Shown in pieces: positions 41,278 through 50,101 of a stretch of 64,000 nt of DNA. The notes below the pieces were generated by a model. The model saw nothing but the letters and a program-made list of their open reading frames with translations, was not told where the DNA came from and did not search any database. A program made the translations under genes and the position numbers. Position 1 is the first letter of the stretch. Each line of letters opens with the position of its first letter. This DNA is from Bacteroidaceae bacterium (lineage in GTDB: Bacteria; Bacteroidota; Bacteroidia; Bacteroidales; Bacteroidaceae): NCBI GenBank assembly GCA_017461345.1, contig JAFTYP010000011.1:124001-188000 (forward strand), written 5' to 3'.

Positions 41278-41522
41278 AGGAGTGGGATTGGGCGCCGAAG
41301 TTCGGTCTTGACGAGATGACGAAGGACATGCTGGAGAAACTCTCTGTAAAACTTTTGAAATAAGACAATTAGGGTACATACAAAAAAAGGTTAACCATTT
41401 CGTTCGGAAAGGTTAACCTTTTTTGCTATAATGGTTAACCTTTCCGGGCAGAATGGTTAACCATTATTTTCATATAGGCAGTGGTGTCTGGCTGCCTTGT
41501 CAGTTCACTTCGATGAGTACCT
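41278..41522. repeat. 244-bp direct repeat, right copy
   Basis: Second copy of the segment at 40111-40354. Its right end is the genuine 3-prime end of lpd; its left part is a stray piece of the threonine dehydrogenase gene. Confidence 0.93.
41384..41467. repeat. 22-bp-phased array A7 (GGTTAACC core)
   Basis: GGTTAACC at 41389, 41411, 41433 and 41455, spacing 22 bp; copy of A6 with changes only in linkers. Confidence 0.97.
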
Positions 41523-42759
41523 CCGAGAGGGTGGGGTGGATGTGTACTGTTTCGCGGAGTTGTCGGAGTGTGGCTCCGAGTGTGATGTACGCTGTTGTTT
41601 CCTGCACGAGGTCGGCGGCGTGTGCGCCAAAGATGTGTGCGCTGAGCAGTTTTCCTTCTCCGGGTTCGCAGCAGAGTTTGACCATTCCTTCCGTCTCGTT
41701 CATGGCAAGTGCCTTGCCATTGGCACGGTAGAAGGCTTTGTGGCACTCGAAGGGTATGCCTGCCTCCTTCAGTTGGTCTTCCGGAGGTCCTACGAGGGCG
41801 GCTTCGGGGTTGGTGAAGATGGCGGCAGGCATGATGTCGAAGCGTATGTTATCCTCGATGCCGAGAATCCTGTTCACTACGTGGATGCCTTGCATCTCTG
41901 CCGCATGTGCCAGCATCTGCCGTCCGTTGACGTCGCCGATGGCGTAACATTGGCCATTAAGGGTCTTGAAGTGTTCGTCGACAGGAATGGTGCCGTTGGG
42001 CGCAAGGCTGATGCCTGCGGCCTCGAGGTTCAGCCCTTCGGTGTTCGGTTTGCGGCCTGTTGCCATCAGCACGCAGTCGGCCTCTACGCTCACCTCCTTG
42101 CCTTTCTGCTCAAAGAGGACGGAAGAGCCGTCGATGCTCTTCACGCCTGCTCCCATGTAGAAGGTGATGCCACGCTTCTCCATCAGTTTGCGCAGACGCT
42201 TGGCTATGTCGCTGTCCAGCATCGGCAGGCACTCCTTCAGGTATTCCACCACGGTCACTTCCGAACCGAACCTCTGGAACACGCTCGCAAACTCCATGCC
42301 TACGACGCCGGCACCAATGATGCAGAGCCTCTTGGGCAGTTCCTTGAGGGCGAGCAATTCGGTGGAGGTCACCACCTTCGGGCTGTCTGCTCCGGGAATA
42401 GGCAGCACCTTTGCACTGCTGCCCGTGGCGATGATGATGTGCTTTGCCGTAATGCCATTCACGGTTTGCGCATCGGAAAAGACACCTTTCTCACGAATCA
42501 GGGTGATGTTTGGGTGCGAAAGCAATGTCTCCACACCGCCTCGCAATGCGCTCACCACTTGCTCCTGTCGCTCTGTGGCCTCGCCGAAGGTGGAAGAATG
42601 TACGTAGGTCTTCGTTGGAATACAACCCACATTCAGGCAGGTTCCACCTACGTTGGCGTCTTCAAACACTGTGACTTTGAGCCCTTTCTTTGCCGCATGG
42701 ACCGCCGCCTTATAGCCACCCGGTCCGGCTCCTATGATGATAAGGTCTGTGTTATTCAT
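41500..42759 (-). CDS. lpdA: dihydrolipoyl dehydrogenase (glycine cleavage L protein)
   Basis: 419 aa from MNNTDLIIIG (start 42759; an in-frame ATG at 42780 is less likely). FAD-binding IIGAGPGGYKAA, redox disulfide GGTCLNVGCIPTK, NAD motif IIGAGVVGMEFA, and the C-terminal dimer-interface HIHPTLSEV. Reoxidises the dihydrolipoyl group of GcvH with NAD. Somewhat shorter than the 460-470 aa usual, as in compact Bacteroidales homologues. It is the last gene of the gcv operon. The last codons lie within the duplicated 244-bp segment. Confidence 0.93.
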   Translation of the reverse strand: MNNTDLIIIGAGPGGYKAAVHAAKKGLKVTVFEDANVGGTCLNVGCIPTKTYVHSSTFGEATERQEQVVSALRGGVETLLSHPNITLIREKGVFSDAQTVNGITAKHIIIATGSSAKVLPIPGADSPKVVTSTELLALKELPKRLCIIGAGVVGMEFASVFQRFGSEVTVVEYLKECLPMLDSDIAKRLRKLMEKRGITFYMGAGVKSIDGSSVLFEQKGKEVSVEADCVLMATGRKPNTEGLNLEAAGISLAPNGTIPVDEHFKTLNGQCYAIGDVNGRQMLAHAAEMQGIHVVNRILGIEDNIRFDIMPAAIFTNPEAALVGPPEDQLKEAGIPFECHKAFYRANGKALAMNETEGMVKLCCEPGEGKLLSAHIFGAHAADLVQETTAYITLGATLRQLRETVHIHPTLSEVLIEVN

Positions 42760-42786
42760 TGACTGTTGAACATTGACCATTGAACA

Positions 42787-44304
42787 TTAGGATTCCGCAA
42801 TGGATTTCCAGTAGGTTGTCACAGGCTGTTTGGCAGCCAGCACATCGTCCACACGGCCGATTGGCGTGTTGTGCGGTGCCGTCTTCACCAGTTCAGGATC
42901 TGTCTTGGCCTCCCCCGCAATCTTGTGCATCACGTCGATGAAGGCGTCGATGGTCTCCTTGCTCTCGTTCTCCGTTGGCTCAATCATCAGACTTTCATGG
43001 AAAAGCAACGGGAAATAGATGGTCGGAGCATGGTATCCATAGTCCAAAAGACGCTTGGCAACATCCATTGTAGTGACGCCGGAACTCTTGTCTACGAGTC
43101 CGTCGAAGACCACTTCGTGCTTACAAAGCCCGCCGATGGGCAACAGATAGTCGCCCTTCAGGCACTCCTTGATGTAGTTCGCGTTGAGCGTTGCCAGTGG
43201 GCCAACCTGCTTGATGTTCTCGCTTCCGAGCGACAGGATGTAGACGTATGCCTTCAGCATCACAGCAAAGTTGCCGAAGAAACTGCCCACGCTGCCGAGT
43301 GCCGAGTCGGCTTCCCGGTCAATGACATAGCCTTCCCATTCGTAAGGCTCATTCTCGCCATCGCAGTTCACGACAATCTTGTTGACACGAGGTGTAGGCA
43401 GGAACTGTTCCAGACCCTCGCGTACACCGACAGGACCACTGCCCGGGCCACCGCCACCATGAGGCGTGGAGAACGTCTTGTGCAGGTTGATGTGCATCAC
43501 GTCGAAGCCCATGTCGCCAGGACGACATTCGCCAAGCAACGCATTGAGGTTCGCACCGTCATAATACATCAAGCCACCCGCCTCGTGAACCATCGCCGTA
43601 ATCTCCAGAACCTGTGGCTCGAAGATACCCAATGTATTGGGATTGGTCATCATCATGCCGGCCACCTCGCCACCCATCTCATTCAGAAGTTGGCGCAGAT
43701 GCTCTACATCTACAGTGCCGTCGGCAAGGCTTTTAACCTCCACAACCTCCAAACCGCAGACAGCCGCCGAAGCAGGATTGGTTCCGTGGGCAGAGTCGGG
43801 GATGAGAACCTTGGTGCGCCCGGTGTCCTTTCGGCTTTCATGATAGGCACGAATCACCATCAAACCAGTCAATTCGCCATGCGCTCCGGCACAAGGATTC
43901 AGAGTGAATTCCTTCAATCCGGCAAGTTCGGCAAGCGATTGCTGCAAGTTATAATAAACCTCCAACGCACCTTGACAGGTCACAGCCGGTTGCAACGGAT
44001 GCAATCCGGCGAAAGCCTTCATGCCGGCAATCTCTTCGTTTATAATGGGATTGTACTTCATTGTGCACGAACCAAGCGGATAAAATCCGTCGTTCACACC
44101 GAAATTGTTATGGCTGAGGTTCGTGTAGTGACGCACAACCGTCAACTCATCACACTCGGGCAACCTTGCCGCTTCCTTGCGGCGCAAAGCCTCGGGCAGT
44201 TCCGCCGTAGTGTGAGCGCGGTCATAATCTTGTGGCAAAGAGTAACCCTTGCGTCCTTTCTTCGACAACTCGAAGATGAGGTTTCCATATAATGTCCTGT
44301 TCAT
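42787..44304 (-). CDS. gcvPB: glycine dehydrogenase (decarboxylating) subunit 2
   Basis: 505 aa. Carries the PLP site, Lys276 in NLHKTFSTPHGGGGPGSGP, which decarboxylates glycine and passes aminomethyl to the lipoyl arm of GcvH. YPLGSCTMKYNP and LIPDSAHGTNPASA are other family marks. It starts within the stop of gcvPA (4-bp overlap), as expected for subunits of a split P protein. Confidence 0.97.
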   Translation of the reverse strand: MNRTLYGNLIFELSKKGRKGYSLPQDYDRAHTTAELPEALRRKEAARLPECDELTVVRHYTNLSHNNFGVNDGFYPLGSCTMKYNPIINEEIAGMKAFAGLHPLQPAVTCQGALEVYYNLQQSLAELAGLKEFTLNPCAGAHGELTGLMVIRAYHESRKDTGRTKVLIPDSAHGTNPASAAVCGLEVVEVKSLADGTVDVEHLRQLLNEMGGEVAGMMMTNPNTLGIFEPQVLEITAMVHEAGGLMYYDGANLNALLGECRPGDMGFDVMHINLHKTFSTPHGGGGPGSGPVGVREGLEQFLPTPRVNKIVVNCDGENEPYEWEGYVIDREADSALGSVGSFFGNFAVMLKAYVYILSLGSENIKQVGPLATLNANYIKECLKGDYLLPIGGLCKHEVVFDGLVDKSSGVTTMDVAKRLLDYGYHAPTIYFPLLFHESLMIEPTENESKETIDAFIDVMHKIAGEAKTDPELVKTAPHNTPIGRVDDVLAAKQPVTTYWKSIAES

Positions 44305-45650
44305 ACCTTTGCCTCCTCTGTCTTAAATTGTTGAATAATATCGACAAGTTCGTCAATCTCCTCCGGCGAACGTTGTTCCGTGACAGCCAACATGAGCGTC
44401 TTTTCACCAACCGTTATGCCGGCAAGGTAGCCGTTTGCAGTACATTCGTCGAGGAGCGCATCGAGATCTCCCTCGTAATCGACACAAAATTCGTTGAAGA
44501 AAGGCTGTCCCGGGAAAGTGTCTTCGAACTTGCCTGTAGCAACAAGTTTGTCGCGAAGGCAGTGTGCTCCGGCATAACTCATCTCGGCTACCTCGCGAAG
44601 ACCCTCTTTACCCATGAGACTGAGGTATATCGTAACGTACAACGCCATGAGGCTCTGGTTAGAACAGATATTGGAGGTTGCCTTCTGGCGGCGTATGTGT
44701 TGCTCTCTGGCCTGCAAGGTCAAGACGAAAGCCCGCTGGCCGCGATTGTCGATAGTCTGTCCCACAATGCGTCCAGGAATCTTTCGCATCAACTTCTCAG
44801 TACAAGCCATATAGCCAACTCCGGGGCCTCCGAAGGTCATTGGAATACCGAGGCTTTGGCCTTCGCCTACTGCCACGTCGGCTCTCCACTCGGCAGGTGT
44901 CTTCAGGATTGCCAGGTCGCTGGGGTTGGCATTCACAACGAAAATACCTTTCTGTTCGTGGATTTTGTCGGCAATACCTGTGTAGTCTTCGACGATGCCG
45001 AAGTAGTTGGGCTGCTGAACGATGAGTCCTGCCACGCCGCCCTCTGCAAGTTCTTGGTCGAGAGCATTGCGGTCGATGGCACCATTGACAGCAGGCACGA
45101 GTTTGATGGGAAAGCCATTGAAGTGTGCGTAGGTCTCCACAACACGCCGAATCTTTGGGTCCAACGTCTCGCTTACCAATACACGAGTTGCTTTTTTGGC
45201 ATTGTTCCATGCCATAATGGCAGCCTCTGCCGTTGCGGTTGCGCCGTCGTACATGGAGGCATTGGCAATGTCCATGCCTGTCAACTCTGCAATCATTGAC
45301 TGATATTCAAAGATGTAGTGGAGTGTTCCCTGTGATATCTCGGCCTGATAGGGTGTATATGATGTGAGGAACTCTGAGCGTTGGATAATGTTTTGCACTA
45401 CGCTTGGAGCATAATGGTCGTAGCATCCTGCACCGGCAAAACAGACGAGTTGACGGGTGTTGTGCGGTGCTGTCAGTTGATTGAAGAAGAGTCGCAGGTC
45501 GGTTTCTGAGAGGGCTTCCGGCAATTCGTAGTCCCTCTTGAACCTTGCAGCCTCGGGGATGTCGTCGAAGAGGTTGTGTATGTTCTCCACTCCGGTTGCC
45601 TTAAGCATCTCCTGCAGGTCTTCCTCTGTGTGTGGGAAGTACTTGAACAT
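44301..45650 (-). CDS. gcvPA: glycine dehydrogenase (decarboxylating) subunit 1
   Basis: 449 aa; starts MFKYFPHTEEDLQEMLKATG, the usual subunit 1 N-terminus, with FAGAGCYDHYAPSVV and SMYDGATATAEA. It forms the PLP-binding surface with GcvPB, without its own Lys. Lies 11 bp after gcvH. Confidence 0.97.
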   Translation of the reverse strand: MFKYFPHTEEDLQEMLKATGVENIHNLFDDIPEAARFKRDYELPEALSETDLRLFFNQLTAPHNTRQLVCFAGAGCYDHYAPSVVQNIIQRSEFLTSYTPYQAEISQGTLHYIFEYQSMIAELTGMDIANASMYDGATATAEAAIMAWNNAKKATRVLVSETLDPKIRRVVETYAHFNGFPIKLVPAVNGAIDRNALDQELAEGGVAGLIVQQPNYFGIVEDYTGIADKIHEQKGIFVVNANPSDLAILKTPAEWRADVAVGEGQSLGIPMTFGGPGVGYMACTEKLMRKIPGRIVGQTIDNRGQRAFVLTLQAREQHIRRQKATSNICSNQSLMALYVTIYLSLMGKEGLREVAEMSYAGAHCLRDKLVATGKFEDTFPGQPFFNEFCVDYEGDLDALLDECTANGYLAGITVGEKTLMLAVTEQRSPEEIDELVDIIQQFKTEEAKV

Positions 45651-45661
45651 GGTGGTTTGGG

Positions 45662-46039
45662 TTAGTTGCAGATTGCTTTATATGCTTCCGCGTCCATCAG
45701 TTTGTCGAGTTCTGATGGGTCGGAAAGTTGTACTTTAATAATCCAGTTTGCAAAGGCGTCTTCGTTCAAGAGTTCGGGAGTGTCTTCGAGTGCTTCGTTG
45801 ATTTCGACAACTGTGCCGCTTACGGGGGAGATAAGGTCGCTGGCTGCCTTGACGCTTTCCACGGCTCCGAATTCTTCGCCTGCTGTTACTTCGTCGTCCA
45901 CTTCGGGCATATCGACATAAACTACATTGCCGAGTGCGTGCTGGGCATAGTCGGAGATGCCAATATAACCGTATTCACCTTCAACGCGAATGTACTCGTG
46001 TGACTCGCTGTAGCGGAGTCCTTCTTCAAATTTTGCCAT
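45662..46039 (-). CDS. gcvH: glycine cleavage system H protein
   Basis: 125 aa. Carrier protein lipoylated on Lys64 (GAVESVKAASDL). It shuttles the aminomethyl group between P, T and L proteins. Full length, in the order T-H-PA-PB-L. Lipoylation would normally be done by the ligase encoded at the head of this operon, which carries an in-frame stop. Confidence 0.97.
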   Translation of the reverse strand: MAKFEEGLRYSESHEYIRVEGEYGYIGISDYAQHALGNVVYVDMPEVDDEVTAGEEFGAVESVKAASDLISPVSGTVVEINEALEDTPELLNEDAFANWIIKVQLSDPSELDKLMDAEAYKAICN

Positions 46040-46046
46040 AGTTTAC

Positions 46047-47126
46047 TTATTTTTTATAATGTTTATCATAGAATTTTTTCTTTACTACTTTGCCCTCGAA
46101 GACTTTCTTTCGTATTTGTATGGAGAGGGGTGTGTCGAGTTTTGCATAGTCTGTTTTGACGAGTGCCATGCAGACGCTTTTGTCGACGCTAAGGCAGTGG
46201 TATCCGGTTGTTACTTCGCCCACTTGTTCGCCTTCTGCGTTGAGGACGGGATATCCGTGGCGTGGGATGGCTTTGTCTGTGAGTTCTATGCCGACGAGTT
46301 TCTGTGCTACGCCGTTTGCTTTCTGTTCTGCGAGGGCTTCTTTGCCGATGAATTCGGGTTTGTCGAGTTTGCAGAACATGGAGAGGCCTGCCATGACGGG
46401 TGAGATGTCTGCGCTGAGTTCGTCGCCGTAGAGTGGGAGTCCGACTTCGAAGCGCAGGGTGTCTCGGCAGCCTAAGCCGCAGGGTTTGCATCGGCCGCTC
46501 TGGATGAGTTTGTCCCAGGCTTGTTGTGTGTACTGGTGTGAGCCGTAGATTTCGAATCCGTCTTCGCCTGTATAGCCTGTGCGGCTGACGATGAGGTCGC
46601 CCACAACTTTGGTTGTGTAGAATTTGAGTTCGCTGCATGGTATGCCGAGCACTTCTTCTACGACGGTTTCTGCTTGTGGTCCTTGCACGGCGAGTTGTCC
46701 GTATTGGTCGCTTTGGTGGTCGAGTTTGATGTCGAAGCCTGTGGTGTGTTGTTTCATCCATTCGACATCTTTGTCGATGTTAGCGGCATTGATGACGAGG
46801 AAGAAGTCGTTTTCGCCCATTTTATAGACGAGGAGGTCGTCGACGGTGCCGCCGTTTGGGTAGAGCATCATGCCGTAGTAGATTTGTCCGACGGGGGCTC
46901 CGGCGATGTCATTTGTGAAGATGTGTTGGACGTAGCGTTCGGCGTCGGGTCCTGTGATGCGCACTTCGCCCATGTGGCTTACGTCAAATACACCGCAATC
47001 TTTGCGTACGGCGTGGTGTTCGTCTGTGATGTTGGTGTACTGAATTGGCATGATGAAGCCGCCAAAGGGTGACATGAGTGCGCCGAGTGCCACGTGGCGG
47101 TCATAGAGACAGGTTTTCTTTTCCAT
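46047..47126 (-). CDS. gcvT: aminomethyltransferase (glycine cleavage T protein)
   Basis: 359 aa. Transfers the methylene group from GcvH to tetrahydrofolate, releasing ammonia. Marks are GVFDVSHMGEVRITGPDA, the folate-site Asp in NDIAGAPVGQ region, and TGYTGEDGFEIY. The start overlaps the 3-prime end of lplA by 26 bp, so translation is probably coupled. Confidence 0.97.
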   Translation of the reverse strand: MEKKTCLYDRHVALGALMSPFGGFIMPIQYTNITDEHHAVRKDCGVFDVSHMGEVRITGPDAERYVQHIFTNDIAGAPVGQIYYGMMLYPNGGTVDDLLVYKMGENDFFLVINAANIDKDVEWMKQHTTGFDIKLDHQSDQYGQLAVQGPQAETVVEEVLGIPCSELKFYTTKVVGDLIVSRTGYTGEDGFEIYGSHQYTQQAWDKLIQSGRCKPCGLGCRDTLRFEVGLPLYGDELSADISPVMAGLSMFCKLDKPEFIGKEALAEQKANGVAQKLVGIELTDKAIPRHGYPVLNAEGEQVGEVTTGYHCLSVDKSVCMALVKTDYAKLDTPLSIQIRKKVFEGKVVKKKFYDKHYKK

Positions 47127-47826
47127 AGATGAATTCAGTGTTTAGGTATTTTTTTTCGATGGTTTCGATGTTTTTGATGTCGTCTGCGTTGAGTTGCAGT
47201 TCTTTGTTGCAGAGTTTTCGGACTGCGAACTGCTTGAATTGTTCGATGCTGAAGTTGGTGTGTTCTTTGAGGAGTGTGATGCGTTGGCGTACGCTTTCGA
47301 CGCCGTGCTTGTTGAGTTTCTGTGTGGGTGGTGTGATGGCTTGGAGCATGTGTTGCATGTCGGTGTCGAAGAGCATTGTGCCGTGTACGATGCTTCGTCC
47401 GGGAAGGTGGTAGAAGGCGTTGCCCGAGACTTTGCGTCCGCCGATGAGTATGTCGTTGTTTTCTGTGGATGTTGCTTCCAGTCCGAGTTCGCGGAGCATG
47501 GAGCAGACCATTTGCATGTATTCCCGGAATGTGGCTTGCACCTGGTCGGAGTGTGTGATGTAACTCATCATGACGTTGCTCTTGTCGGCATAGACGCAGC
47601 CTCCTCCGCTTTTGCGGCGGTAGAATTGTATGCCGTGCTCGCGGCAGTATGGGATGTTCACTTCGTTTTCTATGACCTGATGCCTGCCGAAGATGACGGT
47701 GGGCTCCACTTGCCAGAGGAAGAAAGCCTCCTCTAAATCTCATTTTTGGGAGGCCACATACTCTTCCATCGCCAGATAGAAGGATAGGCGACGTGTTTCG
47801 TCTGTGGGAAGAGCAATGTGTGTCAT
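47101..47826 (-). pseudogene. lplA: lipoate-protein ligase with an in-frame UGA at codon 29
   Basis: Read from the ATG at 47826, the frame begins MTHIALPTDETRRLSFYLAM and EEYVASQK, meets TGA (47742-47740), then continues in the same frame as DLEEAFFLWQVEPTVIFGRH to the stop at 47101. Both sides match the family start and core: RRKSGGGCVYAD lipoyl-AMP motif, NDILIGGRKVSGNAFYH with the catalytic Lys. Without the stop the protein would be 241 aa. The downstream part could be re-initiated at GTG 47709 (202 aa), lacking 39 residues. It heads the gcv operon, whose GcvH needs lipoate. This is a recent nonsense mutation, or a sequencing error. Confidence 0.8.
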
Positions 47827-47876
47827 TTGAGGTACCGTGTTAGATTTTCAAGCAGTTGTTAGTAGTGTTACGCCTA

Positions 47877-47907
47877 CAAAGTTAGCAGATTTTCGAATAG
47901 AGCCAAA
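47877..47907 (-). promoter_or_regulatory. promoter of the lplA-gcv-lpd operon
   Basis: Minus-strand TTTG, exactly 19 bp, TAACTTTG (complements of 47904-47907 and 47877-47884), giving a leader of roughly 45 nt before the lplA ATG. Confidence 0.82.
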
Positions 47908-48159
47908 TGTTTTAACGATTATTTTGATTGTGAGGTGAAAAGTGAGCCATGCCGTGTGTGAGAGGCCCCAGGGTTGTCGGTGTCGTTCTTTTTCGCTGTT
48001 TCTGGTGTCGGAGAATGGCTTGTTTTCTGCCGAAGTGCGGCTTGCCGGAAGAAATGCCGTTCTTTTCTTCGATGGCATTGCTTTGATTATCAGCAGACTG
48101 CCTTTCGGAGTCTGTAAAATATCTGTGCCAAAAGCCCCCAAAAGCCCTGCTTTGTGGCT

Positions 48160-48250
48160 CCGGAAGCCTTGGCAAAAGCGCAGAATAGGCGTGCCTTGTT
48201 CGGAGGAAGGCTGTGGCTTGTCGGACGGGAAGGCGTGGCTTGTTGGCGTA
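48160..48250. repeat. 22-bp-phased array A9 (GGCTTGT core)
   Basis: GTGCCTTGTT at 48191, GTGGCTTGTC at 48213 and GTGGCTTGTT at 48235, each exactly 22 bp apart and preceded by GGAAGG-like linkers. A weaker member (AAGCC-TT-GGC, centre 48169.5) sits one period earlier. Confidence 0.7.
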
Positions 48251-48508
48251 ATACGTCTTTCGAGGCACCCGATTTTGGCAAAAAGGAAAAATCTTTACAC
48301 TATTTTGTGTCCCTGCGGAAGCCGTGTTTTGTAAATATCTTTCCTGCAGAAAACCATGTTCCTGCGAACAGGGCGGCAGGCAGAATGTCGCCGCATCGAT
48401 TTGCTCTTCGACGTGAATTTCCATAGAATAATATTGCCTGCCTTCCCCGCACATCAGTGGAAATGTTTGCCAAAGCGGAACGGAAAAGAATGTTTTACAG
48501 CACCAGAC

Positions 48509-48540
48509 GATACATCGTATCAAAATAAATGCTAACTTTG
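48509..48540 (+). promoter_or_regulatory. rhaB promoter with palindrome
   Basis: TAACTTTG at 48533-48540 but no TTTG at -33; instead the perfect inverted repeat GATAC-ATC-GTATC (48509-48521) occupies that position. A weak -33 element with an adjacent palindrome suggests activator control, plausibly by a rhamnose regulator encoded elsewhere. Confidence 0.55.
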
Positions 48541-48568
48541 TAACAGGAAAGCAAACGAAACACATACT

Positions 48569-50071
48569 ATGGAAAACGCCTTTTTTGCGGTTGATTTGGG
48601 TGCAACAAGCGGCCGCACCATCATAGGAACACTGCGCAACGGAGAGTTGGAACTGGAGGAACTGACACGCTTCGACAACAACCTCGTCGAGACCGGCGGA
48701 CACTTCTACTGGGACATCTATGCCCTCTACAGCGAAATCGTGCGCGGACTGAAACTCTGTGCACAACGGCAACTGCCCATCCGGAGCATCGGCATCGACA
48801 CCTGGGGCGTAGACTTCGTCTGCATAGGCGAAGACAAACAGATTCTGCGCAACCCTCTTGCATACCGCGACCCGCACACCATTCCTGCAATGGACGAATA
48901 TCTCGGCCAGGTGAACACACGCGAAATGGTTTACGAGAAGACCGGAATACAGTTCCTCAACTTTAATTCCCTCTTCCAACTCTACGCCATGCAACGTGCC
49001 GACAACAGCGCACTGCGCCACGCCGGCAAGGTACTCTTCATGCCCGACGCACTCATCTGGATGCTCACAGGGCACGAAGTCTGCGAATACACCATAGCCT
49101 CCACCTCCGCACTGCTCAATCCCCGAACCGGAGACCTCGACGACGAACTCCTGCAAAGCGTAGGCCTGCACCGCAATCAGTTCGGCCCAATGGTCGCCCC
49201 CGGCACCATAGTCGCCCCGCTCAGCCAAGAACTGCAGCGACTGACGGGCTTGGGACCCCTGCCCGTCGTAGCCGTAGCCGGTCACGACACCGGCAGTGCC
49301 GTAGCCGCAGTGCCAGCCGCCAACGAACTCTTCGCCTACCTCTCCAGCGGAACATGGAGCCTTATGGGCATAGAAAGCCCGCAGCCCATCATCAACACAC
49401 AAAGCCTCGCTTGCAACTTCACCAACGAAGGCGGCATCGAAGGCACAACCCGATTCCTGAAAAACATCTGCGGAATGTGGCTCTACGAACGCTGCCGCAA
49501 GGAATGGAAAGAAGCAGACGCAAACAACCCCAACTCCGCAACCGACCTCGCACACCACACCCTCCAGCAAGCCGCCATGCAGGCCGAAGCCTTCCGCAGC
49601 ATCATCAATCCAGACGATGCCGCCTTCGCCAACCCCGACTCCATGGTGGAAGCCATCCAAAACTACTGCCGGCAAACATCACAACCCGTGCCACAGACAC
49701 GCGCAGAGATATGCCGATGCATCTTCGACTCACTGGCTCTCCGCTACAGACAAGTATTCGAACTCCTCAAAACCTTTGCACCATTCCCCATCAATGTCCT
49801 GCACATCATCGGCGGAGGCTCGCAAAACCCCCACCTCAACCAGTTCACAGCAAACGCACTCCACATCGAAGTCCAGGCAGGACCACAAGAGTGTACGGCC
49901 ATCGGCAACATCATGCTGCAGGCAAAAGCCGCTGGCGTCGTTGCCGACATCTGGCAGATGCGACACATCATACGCAACAGTATCAAGCAGGAAACCTATC
50001 TTCCCCAAGACGAAACCAACTGGGACGAAGCCTACAAACACTACTGCAAAATAGTACAAGACAAAGCATAA
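48569..50071 (+). CDS. rhaB: rhamnulokinase
   Basis: 500 aa. FGGY-family kinase that phosphorylates L-rhamnulose at O1. Evidence: ATP-binding DLGATSGRTIIG at the N-terminus, IDTWGVDFVCI, AGHDTGSAVAAVP, SSGTWSLMGIE and IIGGGSQN near the C-terminus. First gene of a four-gene operon in the order kinase, isomerase, transporter, aldolase. 30 bp separates it from rhaA. Confidence 0.95.
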   Translation: MENAFFAVDLGATSGRTIIGTLRNGELELEELTRFDNNLVETGGHFYWDIYALYSEIVRGLKLCAQRQLPIRSIGIDTWGVDFVCIGEDKQILRNPLAYRDPHTIPAMDEYLGQVNTREMVYEKTGIQFLNFNSLFQLYAMQRADNSALRHAGKVLFMPDALIWMLTGHEVCEYTIASTSALLNPRTGDLDDELLQSVGLHRNQFGPMVAPGTIVAPLSQELQRLTGLGPLPVVAVAGHDTGSAVAAVPAANELFAYLSSGTWSLMGIESPQPIINTQSLACNFTNEGGIEGTTRFLKNICGMWLYERCRKEWKEADANNPNSATDLAHHTLQQAAMQAEAFRSIINPDDAAFANPDSMVEAIQNYCRQTSQPVPQTRAEICRCIFDSLALRYRQVFELLKTFAPFPINVLHIIGGGSQNPHLNQFTANALHIEVQAGPQECTAIGNIMLQAKAAGVVADIWQMRHIIRNSIKQETYLPQDETNWDEAYKHYCKIVQDKA

Positions 50072-50101
50072 AACCTAAAACAACACAACAAAAATAATAT
50101 T

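Larger units (their letters stand above)
41102..41499. other. intergenic region with promoter and duplicated segment
   Basis: 398 bp: promoter of the minus-strand membrane protein gene at 41154-41185, then, from 41278, the right copy of the 244-bp repeat including array A7. The dehydrogenase codons duplicated here have no start and are not a gene. Confidence 0.8.
47827..48568. other. divergent region between the gcv and rha operons
   Basis: 742 bp without a supported gene. It contains the gcv/lplA promoter (47877-47907, minus), a 22-bp-phased array (48160-48250) and the rhaB promoter with a palindrome (48509-48540). I saw no glycine riboswitch in the short gcv leader. Confidence 0.7.

Noticed and set aside
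41278..41363. Second threonine dehydrogenase gene fragment as a functional gene
   Set aside because: Only the last codons are present without start; it is part of the duplicated 244-bp segment.
47740..47742. UGA in lplA as selenocysteine or recoded codon
   Set aside because: No SECIS-like hairpin evident after it, the family has no Cys/Sec at this point, and UGA is used as an ordinary stop in the window.
47827..47876. Glycine riboswitch upstream of the gcv operon
   Set aside because: The leader from the mapped consensus promoter is only about 45 nt, too short for a glycine aptamer, and no aptamer sequence was recognised.
47912..49675. 587-codon minus-strand frame over the intergenic region and rhaB
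   Set aside because: Mostly antisense to rhaB; the non-overlapping part has low-quality composition.
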